Part shown: piece after piece, positions 13,901 to 24,385 of the stretch
Layout of the letters: every line of letters begins with the position of its first letter
How positions within the stretch are numbered: the stretch's first letter is position 1
Assembly (NCBI GenBank): GCA_028551475.1
Contig: CM052355.1
Span: 18,931,543 to 18,995,542, forward strand
Direction: 5' to 3'
Source of the DNA: Casuarina equisetifolia
Taxonomy: Eukaryota > Streptophyta > Magnoliopsida > Fagales > Casuarinaceae
Length of the DNA stretch: 64,000 nucleotides
Translations under genes and position numbers: made by a program
The notes under the pieces: generated by a model
What the model saw: the letters and a program-made list of their open reading frames with translations, nothing else
Told to the model about the DNA's origin: nothing
Databases searched by the model: none

Positions 13901-16900
13901 TGCTGCCTACCTAATCAATCGCATGCCTTCTCGGGTACTTGCTGGTAAGACTCCCTTTGATCTCCTCTTTGGGAAGCCACCCGACACTGCTCATCTTCGT
14001 GTCTTTGGTTGTCTCTGCTTTGCCACCACAGTCGGACCTCGGGACAAACTTGGTCCCCGTGCCATGCGTTGTGTTTTTATGGGGTACCCCTCCTTGCAGA
14101 AGGGTTATCGTGTCTATGATCCCTCTACTGGTCTCTTCTTTATCAGCAGAGACGTTACTTTCCATGAGGATGTCTTTCCTTTTGCCACTTCGTCTCCTCC
14201 GGATGGCCCCTCCGACTCCTCCCTCGGATCTCGGCCTTTCTTATTTGAGGATGATGTCTCAGCCCCCCTATTATTGCCACCCCTCCTACCCTCCCCTCCC
14301 CCTCCTATCCCCCCTACTTCCCCTCCTAATCCCTGCCCCTCTCCTCCTCTCTCCCTCAGCTATGCACCCACCCCTCCTACCCCTCCAGACACATCCCCCA
14401 CCCCTTCTGCTTCTGATGACTCTTTGGCCATTATTCCCTACCACCCTCCCTCACCACCTCCTTCCTCTCCTCCTGTTGTCCCTCGTCGCTCTAGGCGTCC
14501 CACTTGGCCCCCTACTTGGACGCAGGACTACCTTTGCTCCTCTGTATCCTCGCCCAGCACCTCCTACCCTATTTCCCACTACCTTAGCCTTGCTCGCCTC
14601 TCTCCTGACCACCTTTGCTGTATTAGTCGCATTTCTGCCGATGTGGAACCTTATTATTATCATCAGGCTATTAAAGATCCCAAATGGCAAAAGGCCATGG
14701 CGGATGAACTTCGTGCCCTTGCTGATAATCGCACCTGGGATGTGGTCCCTCGGCCCTCTCATCAGCGACCCATTGGCTGCAAATGGGTCTATAAGATCAA
14801 GTATAAGGCTGATGGCTCTATTGAACGTTATAAGGCTCGTCTTGTGGCCAAAGGTTACACTCAACAAGAGGGCTTCGACTATCAGGACACTTTCTCTCTT
14901 GTGGCTAAAGAAGGCACTGTCCGCACTTTTCTAGCCATTGCTGCCTTTCGTGACTGGTCTCTCCATCAGATGGATGTTCATAATGTCTTCCTTCATGGTG
15001 ATTTGGATGAGGGAATCTATATGGAGCTTCCTCCGGGTTTACGGAGACAGGGGGAGTCTAGGGTTTGTCGTCTCCGCAAATCCCTTTACGGCCTTAAACA
15101 AGCTTCTCGCCAATGGTATGCAAAATTCACCTCTGCACTCACAGCTGTCCATTTTCGACAATCCCGTCATGATTATGCTCTCTTTACCTGGCACAAAGGT
15201 ACCTCCTCCATCTACTTGTTAATTTATGTTGATGATATTTTGATCATGGGCAACGACATTCTTGCTATTGAACACTTCAAGAAGTTTTTACATTCCACTT
15301 TTCGGATTAAGGATTTGGGACTGCCCAAATATTATTTAGGCATCGAAATTGCCCGTTCCGACAAGGGTATTTGTCTTAGCCAACGTAAGTTTGTTTTGGA
15401 GATCATATCAGATGCTGGTTTATCTAGATGCAAACCTGCTATCATTCCTTTTGAACAAAATTTGAATCTCACCACACCTGAATATGATGTTGGCGTCTCA
15501 CCACTCGATGCGGACCCTCCGCTTAAGGATCCTTCAAGCTATCAGAGACTGGTTGGAAAATTTATCTATCTCACAATGACCCGACCTGATATCTGTTACT
15601 CAGTACAGATTCTCAGTCAGTTCATGCATCAACCCAAACAATCTCACATGAATGCAGCCTTGAAAGTTGTAAAATATTTAAAAGGATGTCCTAGATTGGG
15701 AATTCTTCTCTCTCGACGTTGCAACATGGAAATGACCGCATACTGTGACACGGATTACGCCATTTGTCCCATGAGTAGGCGATCGACTACTGGATTCTGC
15801 ATTAAATTTGGAGATTCTTTATTATCATGGAAAACAAAGAAACAATCCACTGTTTCCTTGTCCTCTGCTGAATCTGAGTATCGAGCTATGGCCAAAACTA
15901 CTTGTGAAGTTATTTGGTTAAGAGGTCTTCTTCGGGATTTCGGTGTTCACGTAAAAGGACCCACTCTTCTCTTCTGTGACAATGACGCCGCTCTTAAACT
16001 TGCAGCAAATCCTATGGTTCATGAATGGACGAAACATATTGAAGTTGATTGTCATTTTACCAGAGATAAGATACATGAAGGTGTCATTCGAACCAAGGAA
16101 ATTCGAACTACAGAGCAACCTACAGATATTTTTACCAAAGCGCTTTGCCACAGACAACATGCATATCTATTAAGCAAGCTAGGTGTGTTTGACGTTTATA
16201 AACCACCAAAACCACCAGCTTGAGGGGGAGTGTTGGAGATACGAATGTATATTTTCCATTATTAGCCAGATATATTTTTCTTTTTAGAGTTATCCACTTT
16301 AGGTATTGTTTGTATAATTAGCAACGTGAATATTCCTTTTTATTTCTTGTATCATTTTTTTATTTGGTCCGTTTCCTTATTATTAAAGGAACGTGTCCTG
16401 TACATCTTTTCTCAAGAAAAGCAATACACCTTTTCCAAAATTCTCATGCTTTCACTCTTCCTTAGTTTGTGACAATAAACCCTTCACTCAATCCATCACC
16501 CACGATAACAAAAGTTTGTGTCCACGGAATTTTTTTTTTCTTTTCTAATGTTTAAATGCAGTGCTTAAGATTTTTTTTTTTTTTTTACAGCAATAAGAAA
16601 TGCAATTGTCCTTTTGCTCTTGTAGAGCTCGTAAGAAATTTATGGCTTATTATATAGTTTTCGGTCCTATTATCTTGTCTCTGGAAATTTTGTTTCCATC
16701 TTTAAATGCAAAGTTCTGAACTAAATGGGCATAAATTGTTTTTATGCAATATGTAGGATGTGGGAATATAAAATAATTATATTTTAGGAAGTATTTTATA
16801 AATATTTATTCCCTAATATTTAAGGGAATATATAGGATTAATTATTTATCTCACATATTTCAGATCTGATTTAAAATTTTAAACTCAAATTATTTTTGTA

Positions 16901-17745
16901 TATACACATAGGTCTTTCTTTTTCAGTGTAGCATATATCTATGTCATGGCATATTTTATCATAGAGTCTGAGAATATAGTTCTATTTACTCTTTTTTTTA
17001 AACGTTTTCATTTCATGACTTTTACTAGTATGTAGATTTTTTTTTCCATTGCTAAAATAGAATTTATTGTCTTGAGGAGTTTAAAAGTTCATCACAATAG
17101 TTTTCCTGAAAAAGAAAATTATTTTTGTTTAAGCAAATTAGGAAACATTTATTTCAAATCCTTCTTCGGTTATGCATGATTATCATAAAAGCTTCTTTAA
17201 TGAAGGTTCTGGTTTTCAATGGTGAGTGGCATATGATGATTGTGTTATAAGGATTCCTGGTCTAATAAACCTTCTTTGGTTAGGAATAGAAAGGCGATTC
17301 ACGTTGGTTTTTGAACAATCCCATGTTAAGAAACATGCAAGAGAGACCTAGAAAACGTTATAGAAGCAACCTACTGAATATATGATGGTTGATATCAATG
17401 GTGGGAATGATGCAGGTGGATTATATACTAGGAAGCAACCCATTGAACATGTCATACATGGTAGGATATGGCAAAAAGTTTCCCCAAAGGATACACCATC
17501 GTGCGTCGTCTTTACCTTCCATGGATCAACATCCAAGCCGTGTTGATTGTAAAGGTGGAAGCAAATATTTTAGCAGTAACGATCCTTATCCAAACTTGCT
17601 TATAGGGGCTGTTGTTGGAGGTCCTGATTTGAAGGACTCGTACTCTGACTCTCGAGCTGATTTTGCGCACTCAGAGCCAACTACCTACATTAATGCACCT
17701 CTTGTGGGACTCTTGGCTTACTTCAAATCTCATCCAAACTCGTAA
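1979..17745 (+). CDS. GH9 endo-beta-1,4-glucanase, spliced, carrying two intronic copia insertions
   Basis: Secreted cellulase-family enzyme hydrolysing beta-1,4-glucans in the wall. Exons: 1979-2185, 8420-8827, 8907-8999, 9147-9299, 9394-9502, 10467-10630, 17416-17745. All boundaries are GT-AG, phases agree, and the joined frame is 487 codons plus TAA, the usual class-B size without a C-terminal carbohydrate-binding module. The N-terminus is a signal peptide made partly of Val-Met repeats. The catalytic GGYYDAGD motif falls at residues 74-81. GH9 signature 1 (SYMVGYG...IHHR) centres on His405/406. Signature 2 (YSDSRADF...SEP...INA) includes Asp456 and Glu465. Introns 1 and 6 are swollen to 6.2 and 6.8 kb by retroelements. 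The neighbour at 18961 is a tandem paralogue. The coding frame looks intact; whether the long introns splice efficiently is unknown. Confidence 0.9.
2014..2044 (+). repeat. GATGGT microsatellite within coding exon
   Basis: Hexamer repeats of GATGGT type lie in exon 1 of the first GH9 gene and encode alternating Val-Met in the hydrophobic core of the signal peptide. Length changes by one unit would keep the frame. Confidence 0.85.
2699..3382 (-). repeat. 3' LTR of antisense copia element
   Basis: 684 bases. Differs from its partner mainly by a roughly 20-base stretch near 2785-2805 that is missing from the other LTR, plus scattered substitutions. Ends TG and CA. Confidence 0.93.
3383..3399 (-). 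promoter_or_regulatory. Polypurine tract of antisense copia element
   Basis: On the minus strand a purine-rich run (GGCTGGAGGGAGAGAAT) directly precedes the 3' LTR, the position where plus-strand DNA synthesis is primed. Confidence 0.7.
3480..7403 (-). pseudogene. Broken copia gag-pol polyprotein
   Basis: From ATG 7401-7403 one minus-strand frame carries: gag; a CCHC zinc knuckle ([14 protein letters not shown], about 6720-6680); protease (VIDSGAS, about 6490); the integrase HHCC region and core (about 6110-5300, with SDNGGEY and a [18 protein letters not shown] stretch); and RT ([32 protein letters not shown] near 4340). RNase H follows (STTEAEF, CDSQS, to about 3571). About ten in-frame stops interrupt it, for example at 7092-7094 and near 6731. 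Near 4160-4195 the frame also shifts, where family comparison suggests a deletion of about 60 bases between YIKKV and HFKLS. Non-autonomous today. Confidence 0.92.
7442..7453 (-). promoter_or_regulatory. tRNA-iMet primer-binding site
   Basis: The minus strand reads TGGTATCAAAGC three bases inside the 5' LTR. This is one mismatch from the plant initiator-methionine tRNA complement (TGGTATCAGAGC) used by most copia elements. Confidence 0.85.
7457..8121 (-). repeat. 5' LTR of antisense copia element
   Basis: 665 bases, TG...CA, paired with 2699-3382. It is the promoter-bearing LTR on the minus strand, pointing away from GH9 exon 2 and toward exon 1. Confidence 0.93.
10005..10305. repeat. Imperfect direct repeat in GH9 intron 5
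   Basis: Two similar AT-rich stretches about 180 bases apart (roughly 10005-10135 and 10185-10305) share a pattern: a AAGTTA...TTTAAT core, then GATGTRA.ACTCT, then CAAATGTT. No protein is encoded. Origin unknown; possibly a decayed noncoding element. Confidence 0.45.
10730..10973 (+). repeat. 5' LTR of sense copia element
   Basis: 244 bases, TG...CA, only a handful of differences from 16231-16474 by eye. Confidence 0.95.
10974..10987 (+). promoter_or_regulatory. tRNA-iMet primer-binding site
   Basis: TGGTATCACGAGCC begins directly at the LTR border and matches the initiator-methionine primer site apart from one inserted base. Confidence 0.85.
11171..16223 (+). pseudogene. Near-intact copia gag-pol polyprotein with two stops and one frameshift
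   Basis: From ATG 11171 a single gag-pol frame runs through a Pro/Ser-rich N-terminus and gag. It then reaches a CX2CX4HX4C zinc knuckle (12690-12750), protease ([10 protein letters not shown], about 12957), integrase ([20 protein letters not shown] about 13785; LRVFGC), RT ([29 protein letters not shown] about 15225) and RNase H ([22 protein letters not shown]), ending at TGA 16221-16223. Breaks: TAG at 11369-11371, TGA at 12716-12718 inside the zinc knuckle, and a one-base gain in an 8-T run near 13645-13652. Without that extra base the span is an exact multiple of three (1683 residues plus stop). The first stop looks like CAG to TAG, the second like CGA to TGA. Confidence 0.95.
16222..16230 (+). 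promoter_or_regulatory. Polypurine tract of sense copia element
   Basis: GAGGGGGAG directly before the right LTR, overlapping the pol stop codon; the expected primer for plus-strand synthesis. Confidence 0.8.
16231..16474 (+). repeat. 3' LTR of sense copia element
   Basis: 244 bases, TG...CA, partner of 10730-10973. Confidence 0.95.
16480..17415 (+). other. Remaining intron 6 of first GH9 gene
   Basis: AT-rich sequence with T-runs near 16530-16540 and 16571-16586. No coding content seen. Ends at the acceptor TGCAG before exon 7. Confidence 0.6.
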
Positions 17746-17756
17746 CTTTCGTTTAG

Positions 17757-17812
17757 AGAGGAGGAGGAGGGGGGGGGGGGGGGGGGGGGGGGGGGAGGGT
17801 TGGGGTGGGGTC
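17757..17812 (+). repeat. Poly-G / GGA tract just after GH9 stop codon
   Basis: A run of GGA triplets leads into 27 consecutive G (17769-17795), then further G clusters (AGGG, TTGGGG, TGGGG) to about 17811. It starts about 12 bases after the TAA, inside the presumed 3' UTR. Sense-strand G-runs of this kind can form quadruplexes in RNA and DNA; exact run length is also prone to sequencing error. Confidence 0.85.
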
Positions 17813-18900
17813 GCCGCGGGGGTTTGTGGGGGTGAAGAGGGAGAGGAGTACTCGTAATTTTTCTTTTTCTCGTTTCTTTCTTACTCATGGATTTCTCATA
17901 ATTGGTTTCATTTTTTCTTTCTTTGAAAACGAAAGATTTACGCTTGTAAGGACAATACACCCAAAGGAAAGGAGATACATGAAATTCCTGTGTAAACGAA
18001 GTTATTTCCAATGTTACTCAAAATTCTTTTGCTGTCGCCTATATACGTTTCTATTTTTTTAAAATACCCAGGCAAAAGAAGCAAGTACGAGAAACATACA
18101 TTATTATCCTGAACTTGAAGGAAATGTGAATCAAAATAATTTTTCTAAACATTATCGTACGTTAATAAATTATTAAGAGAAAAAAAAAAGCAATTAAAGA
18201 AAAATTTATCTCGAACTAAATTGGGGTTAGTGGATTTTGAGATTATCTAGTAACTAATGCTACACATTTGATCAAAAGCGTGCAGTGATAGGAGTTGAAG
18301 TGGCTTTTCTCCTCCCGCTTGGATGTGGATGCCAATAGTAACTCAAAAAAATTTCCTTTCTTTTCAAAATGATTTTTGTTTATGAAACCGGATCTTCTTT
18401 TGACGATAATAATTGACTATAAAGACGTTAGATGTTTTTCTATTAAAAATTCTCTTAGATTTGTTGCCAAGATTGAATGGGAGGTTTTCCATAGTCTCCC
18501 TTTTGCTTGTAGGATCTTAGTTGGCAATTTTAGATCTTTCCTTTTTCTTTTCCTCATGTAATCACGAGTTGCCTTTAGCATCTAGGTATAGCGTCAAGGT
18601 ATTCTACATTTTGGGACAGTCTTATCAGCCTGGTGTGCAATAGTGCCGTGTCAAAGAAGATAAAGGGGGGTAGAGGTTATGCCTATTGTCACAATTATTG
18701 AAGCAGCCAACGTATACTTATTTCCCCCAGCTCCCTTTTCTTTTAGAACTATACGCGTGCACGGAGGTGTACCTAAAACTGCATTAATAACTCTATTGTT
18801 TTCATATGTATTCTTCACATTGACGTCCTTGTTGATAACCGTTTCTTTGATATGACTTGATTCGCCCAGAATTAATGTGTTTTGGGAGTATAGGGTTCAC
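17813..18900. other. Intergenic spacer between the GH9 paralogues
   Basis: About 1.1 kb holding the presumed 3' end of the first gene and promoter sequence of the second. I see no third gene. T-rich and A-rich runs are common. Confidence 0.5.
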
Positions 18901-18908
18901 CTCCGCAA

Positions 18909-18916
18909 TATATATA
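18909..18916 (+). promoter_or_regulatory. TATA box of second GH9 gene
   Basis: TATATATA about 45 bases before the ATG, followed by a GA-rich leader (18937-18957). The leader is short if transcription starts about 30 bases downstream. Confidence 0.6.
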
Positions 18917-18960
18917 GGTTTCACATTACTGCCTAGTAGAGAGAGGGAGAGAGAGAGGCA

Positions 18961-21218
18961 ATGGGTGGGAAATACAACGGTCTTCGATGGTTACTCTTAT
19001 TGGCAGGATCGGTGACGATAATGATGGCAATCGGGGCAAAAGCTTCTTCACCTGACTATGCCGACGCTTTGTCGAAATGCATATTGTTCTTTGAAGGCCA
19101 GAGGTCTGGGAAGTTGCCCCCTAACCAACGGATTACCTGGAGGAAGAATTCTGGTCTTCGTGATGGCTCTGATATTGGTATGGATTTGGTTGGAGGTTAC
19201 TACGACGCTGGCGACAATGTGAAGTTTCACTTTCCAATGGCATTCACAATAACGACGCTGGCGTGGAGTGTGGTAGAATTTGGCAACTCAATGGGGCCGG
19301 AGCTACCACACGCATTGCAGGCTGTTCGATGGGGAAGTGACTACTTGCTTAAAGCCACGAGCCGCCTCCCTGACACCGTGGTTGGCCAAGTTGCAGATCC
19401 CATTAGTGACCACAGTTGTTGGGAGAGGCCTGAAGACATGGACACTCATAGAACCTCTTATGTACTCAATAGAACGCACCCAGGTTCAGAAGTTTCAGCT
19501 GAGATTGCAGCTGCCCTTGCGGCCTCTTCCATGGCGTTTTGTGTCTCAGATCAAAAATATTCTGTTGCCCTTATTCGTAGGGCTAAACGGGTGGGTAACC
19601 GAGATTGATTGCTCTTTTTCGTTTTGGTTGTATTTGAATAGTTATAAATGATAAGTTATTCGTTTCTTTTCATGTGTGGATTAGGTCTTTAACTTTGCAG
19701 ATAGGTACCGGGGATCTTACAATCATAGTATTGGGCAGGGCGCTTGCCCATTTTACTGTGATTACAATGGCTACATGGTATGCATCTTAGCAACTATTTT
19801 GCACAATAATAAATCTCAAAAGTGCTTGTTCAGTCAGTACAGATTGATGTCCGAAATAATTCTCTTATTCAAAATATTAGAGAAAACCAATAAAAAGAAT
19901 CATAGAGATCCAACATTGAGAGCTAAATTCCTGTTTTTGAAGAATGATCATACTGTTAAATTCCCATAATTTAACTCCTCTAGATTCAATTTACAACCCA
20001 AAAACTAAGAGTTGTGTGAGTACGCCTTGCAGGACGAATTGGTCTGGGCAGCAGCATGGTTATACAAGGCAACACAAAGTGCTCGTTACTGGAATTATGT
20101 AAAAGCGAACGCACACCATTTGGCATCCGTTCCTGAGTTTGGATGGGATGCAAAGAATGCAGGCATTAACGTTCTTGTTTCCATGGTAGTCAAAGTCCTG
20201 TTTCTCACCATTCTACTTCTTAGAGAAAACTCAACTGAAGTCTAATTTCTTTTTCCTCTTTTGGTAGTGGGTGATGAATGAGCCAGCCAATGCTAATCCT
20301 TATATTCTCAACGCGGACAAATTTGTTTGCTCCATATTACCCGAATCACCAAGCAAATCAGTGACTTACTCTCCAGGTAAATCTCTCTTACTCACTACAT
20401 GTTCAGAATGAATTCAAACCAAGCACCTTTCTTGACATCCTTTTCCCTGTTCGTTTCCGACGGGAACATCTTTCATGAGCGGTTGATTTGATCAGTTATA
20501 TCTTTAATCCATTTATTAGGCGGGCTTCTATTCAAACCCGGGGGAAGTAACTTGCAACATGCAACTGCTTTGTCTTTACTCCTCGTTGTTTATGCAAAGT
20601 ACATGGAAGATGCCAAAAAAGTAGTTCATTGTGATAATATTGTTGCCGATCCAAGCAGGCTGATCAGGGTCGCCAGAGGCCAGGTAAAAAGAGCAATGCC
20701 ATGCATATTCACCATATTTCATACAAGTATGAAAACCGTATTGGTCACTCGTAAGCAAAACGAGTACAAAACTATTCAATAGCCTTCTTTTGTGCCAAAT
20801 GCGGAATGAGTTTATATGTTTAACTTGTCTTAATAGTAAATACTTTGTTATGATTATATTTCCGTAATGCTCTTTAATATTCATTCAGGTTGATTATATA
20901 CTGGGAAACAACCCATTGGGAATGTCATACATGGTGGGCTATGGCAAAAAGTTTCCTCGGAAGATACATCACCGTGGAGCTACCTTGCCTTCGGTTGCTG
21001 CAAAACCGCAGAAGATGGAGTGCCGGTCCGGAGACCAATACTTCAAAAGCGACAACCCTGATACAAACCAGCTTACGGGGGCTATTGTTGGCGGGCCTGC
21101 TATGGACGATTCCTTTGAAGATTCTCGAAGTAATGTTGCCCAGTCTGAGCCAACCACCTACATAAATTCGCCTTTTGTGGGCGTCTTGGCTTACTTCAAA
21201 GCAGCTCCTTCAAAATAG
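18961..21218 (+). CDS. GH9 endo-beta-1,4-glucanase, spliced tandem paralogue
   Basis: Secreted GH9 enzyme acting on wall beta-1,4-glucans. Exons: 18961-19590, 19685-19777, 20033-20185, 20268-20376, 20520-20683, 20889-21218, all GT-AG with agreeing phases; 492 codons plus stop. Exons 2-6 match the last five exons of the upstream paralogue base for base in length, while its first exon is uninterrupted where the paralogue has intron 1. A signal peptide is followed by [19 protein letters not shown] and SYMVGYG...IHHR (His410/411) are present. The second GH9 signature is altered: [11 protein letters not shown] has Asn465 and Val466 where the paralogue has Asp and Phe and the family expects an aromatic. 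The acid residue Glu470 is kept. Probably an active or recently specialised enzyme; activity is not certain. Confidence 0.92.
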
Positions 21219-22642
21219 AATATTGTTTTCTGTTTCCATATTCGATTTATAGTCCTTATATATTCAATGAAATGTTTAGTCACATACTCATTACCTGGAT
21301 GCAGTCTCTAGTGGCGAAAATCGAGGAAACTCGGATAAAATATTATTCTTAGAGGTAAATTTGAATGATTGACCAGTAAATTAATAACTTCCCATCATCA
21401 AGTCTAGACTTGTATCGAAGGTGTCAATTCATGAGTTATAAATATTAATTTTAAACTCTACTCAAAACTTTTCTAATGTAATCAGTGACACCTATACTTA
21501 CTTACATAACTGCCAATATCTTTTGCACTTGGGTAACCACTGAATTGGCTTGACACAAGAGAAAAGACAGAGAGAAAGAGAGGTACACAGTTCGTTGAGC
21601 GGAAGAAACTCTCGTTTCTATCCCACCTAAGAGAAAAGAGGAAGTGGTATGATTCACGATCATTCCTAATGATGGCTTTATTAGTACCATTTTCGTCGCT
21701 TCTGTCTTCTTATATAAGTTATTTAAAGCTTTTTAATCGTTTTTACCAAGAAATCTCTTTCTATCTACCTTTTTTTTTTTTTGGTACTAATTGCAAAACA
21801 CTTGGATATTGACGACAGTGTAGATGTAAGCCTTTATGACACAGTTTCATTTCAAGGACTAATAGATGAGCGAGAAAAATGATTAATTTAACACACGATG
21901 TTGCAATGAAAAGTTTTAAGATAACTTTTCTATCCTAAGAATGGGCTTAATATATGTTTAAATACCTTAAAGATAGTTACGGTTATTTTTCCTAAAGAAA
22001 GAGAGGAAGTGGAAAAAGAAAACAGCAATAAACTCGTATTTGGAATAATGTGTAAGGGGAAAATTCTTATGCAGTCCTGCTTGAGCCTCAATAGCCCCTT
22101 CCTAGAGCAAAAAGAAAACAAAGCAACTTTTACGCTAATTTTTTATTTATTTATCTTTATTGGACTTTATTTATGCACTCCTCTTGACGATGTAGTTCAT
22201 TGCTCTCTTCTTAGGTACTTGTTTGTCTTACTTTTGAGTTATTTATGTCACAATGCTTAACATATTTGGATTCTACGTTATATATGGCGTTGGATCTATC
22301 ACATCAAAGTGAAAAAATTTCATTCATATGAAGCACATTTGCCTAGAAAATCTTGAAGACATTCTTTTTTTGTTGTAAATCTTCTGAAAGATATAAATAA
22401 ATGATATCCGATTATTGGGTGATTTTCACTTTTGAAAATTTTTCAAAAATGGAAAACTAAATATGTCAACTAAGGTGCAATAACTTCTTGATTTTAAAGC
22501 ACTAGGTTCAATTTTGTAGTCTTTGAGATTTAAGCTTTAATTTACTTTCTATATAAGATATATGTAATATTTTGGTCAAATTATGGAGAATTAATTGGTT
22601 TCTTTTTTCCCTTTTGCCTCATTTCTTGTGTAGCTTAAATTG
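21219..22642. other. Downstream of second GH9 gene
   Basis: Holds the presumed 3' UTR of the second GH9 gene (polyadenylation-like AATGAAAT near 21267) and AT-rich spacer. No coding sequence recognised. Confidence 0.5.
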
Positions 22643-22753
22643 GTAACAGTGATCTATTCCAAAGTAATCTTTAGATTCAAATCACCTTTTGGAATAGATC
22701 ACTGTTACAAATTCAAATAAGTCAGAAATGTAATCAAGGTGATTTGAATCTAA
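22643..22753. repeat. Two interleaved perfect inverted repeats
   Basis: Arm A (22643-22663) is the exact reverse complement of A' (22688-22708), 21 bases. Arm B (22671-22688) is the exact reverse complement of B' (22736-22753), 18 bases. The order A-B-A'-B' means the two hairpins cannot both form as simple stems; together they would make a pseudoknot or act as alternatives. No protein or known transposon end is seen nearby. Confidence 0.85.
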
Positions 22754-24385
22754 ATACTTACTTTGCAAGATCTCACTTCCTCCTTATCATCTTAACTATA
22801 TCCAAGGAGCCCCGTTGAGATTGTTTTATAAGACATATACATGGCCATATATAGAGGTTAATTTCCATTACCATGACTTAAACTTCAATAACAATGCATG
22901 TAGTTCCGCGATCTTGCCATGGTAATGGAATAGGATGTTAAGTCTTCATAACTGAAACAACCATTAAGGTTGGTCCATATGTAACTTGAGCTTCACGAAC
23001 ATGGTTATGGCTTTAGTTCCACATCCATCGATGGAGGTGCGACCTTTTCGCCCCCGTTGCTCAAGCCTCTTGGTAGAAGCTTGAGCCCTAAGTATGGCGC
23101 CCACAACTCCCGCACCCCCGCCCCCATCTTTGTTTTTTCTCCCTTCCCTACATTGTTGGAGACATTCATCTACATTGCTTTTAACGGAAGTTTTTCTCTT
23201 CTTTATCTATTCTGTCTTTTTTGATATTTGTTTACCTCCCTCTCTCTCTTCTCAACTCATCATTACATTGTAGAAGTTAGTCCAAGGTCATGGCTTCAGC
23301 TCTATGAATAGTAGAAAAGTGCGTGGAGGCAAGCATTGGAAGGATATAAACAGGAGCAAGAATTTTCTTTTTATTCAGAATTGAGTAAAAAATAAAGAAA
23401 AAAGAGTAATCATTCTTGGATTAAAAAGTAGTATAGTTCTGATATCAATGTAAATAAAAAGAAAAAAAATACAATTTAAAAAAATGACCTAAACTTTTAA
23501 GGGTGTTTAGGAAATTTGGACTTATTTGTCCGGAAAAAACAAGATAGTTCCTAGCTTTACAATTAGGGTACAGTGGTTCAAATTTCTTTTTTTTTTTTGT
23601 AATAAAAAAATTATAAATAAAAGCTTGTTTGATTTGTTGTTTTAATCGGAATTGTTAGTCAAAAAGTGGCTGGGAAATTGTTGATACGTGCTGTTATACG
23701 ATTGATTGATAATTGATGCTAATGGGTTTATAAACCATTATAGATTCAAATTTGAAAATTTTATCTGTTCTGATGTGCCAACATATTCCTGTGGGCGATG
23801 GTTGCTGTTTGGTTTAGGGAAGACTGAGTTTGCCACCTTTGCTAGAGACGTCTGCCTACGCTGACGTGGCAAATGCCACCTTCGCAACATAATCTCTGAC
23901 GTGGAAAATGTGGTTGATGTGCACCGTTGACGTGAAATTGGTTGTAGACGCGACACCCTTTGATAAGTCGGGATGCAAACATTTTCGTCATCCTACAAAG
24001 CTGGCAAGGCCCAAGTACAGAAAATTCCTAAGAAATTAAAACCTGACATAAATCATCAAATAGAGAAACGTAAATCCCATAAAATAAAGACAACTCTAGG
24101 TTATGAAATATGATAACTACTATAATTTTTTTCATAGAAATTAGTTTAAGAAAAGATACGGTTATTATATACAAACCACTTCACAAGTTCATTATATGAG
24201 ATAACTTTACCTAGGTTTTAATATGTTTTTTCACTACAATAATTCAACATGGATGATATGGTAAAGCTACTTTCATTAATAATGTGGAGTTCTAGCTTTT
24301 TTTTGACTCATATCTAAGATAGTGTTAAGGGATAAATAGGTTATGATATCATATTGTAAAACCTAATTCTTTTACAATGGCTACT
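22754..24385. other. Intergenic spacer
   Basis: AT-rich with a 10-T run near 23589-23598 and a slightly GC-richer stretch at 23740-23960, which contains several ACGTGG/GACGTGG motifs. These resemble G-box/ABRE cores but lie far from any gene start. No gene supported. Confidence 0.4.

Larger units (their letters stand above)
10730..16474 (+). mobile_element. Complete Ty1/copia LTR retrotransposon, sense in GH9 intron 6
   Basis: Two 244-base LTRs (10730-10973 and 16231-16474), TG...CA, flanked by the perfect 5-bp target duplication ATAAA (10725-10729 and 16475-16479). A primer-binding site follows the left LTR at once and a polypurine tract abuts the right LTR. The inner region is GC-richer and codon-biased unlike its host intron. 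The gag-pol frame is nearly intact, so this is the youngest element in the window. It is of a different lineage from the antisense element at 2699-8121: LTR length and protein sequence both differ. Confidence 0.97.

Noticed and set aside
13912-14867. Long antisense and alternative-frame open frames over the copia pol region
   Set aside because: They overlap a recognised pol frame in GC-richer DNA and have proline/leucine-rich composition typical of shadow frames.
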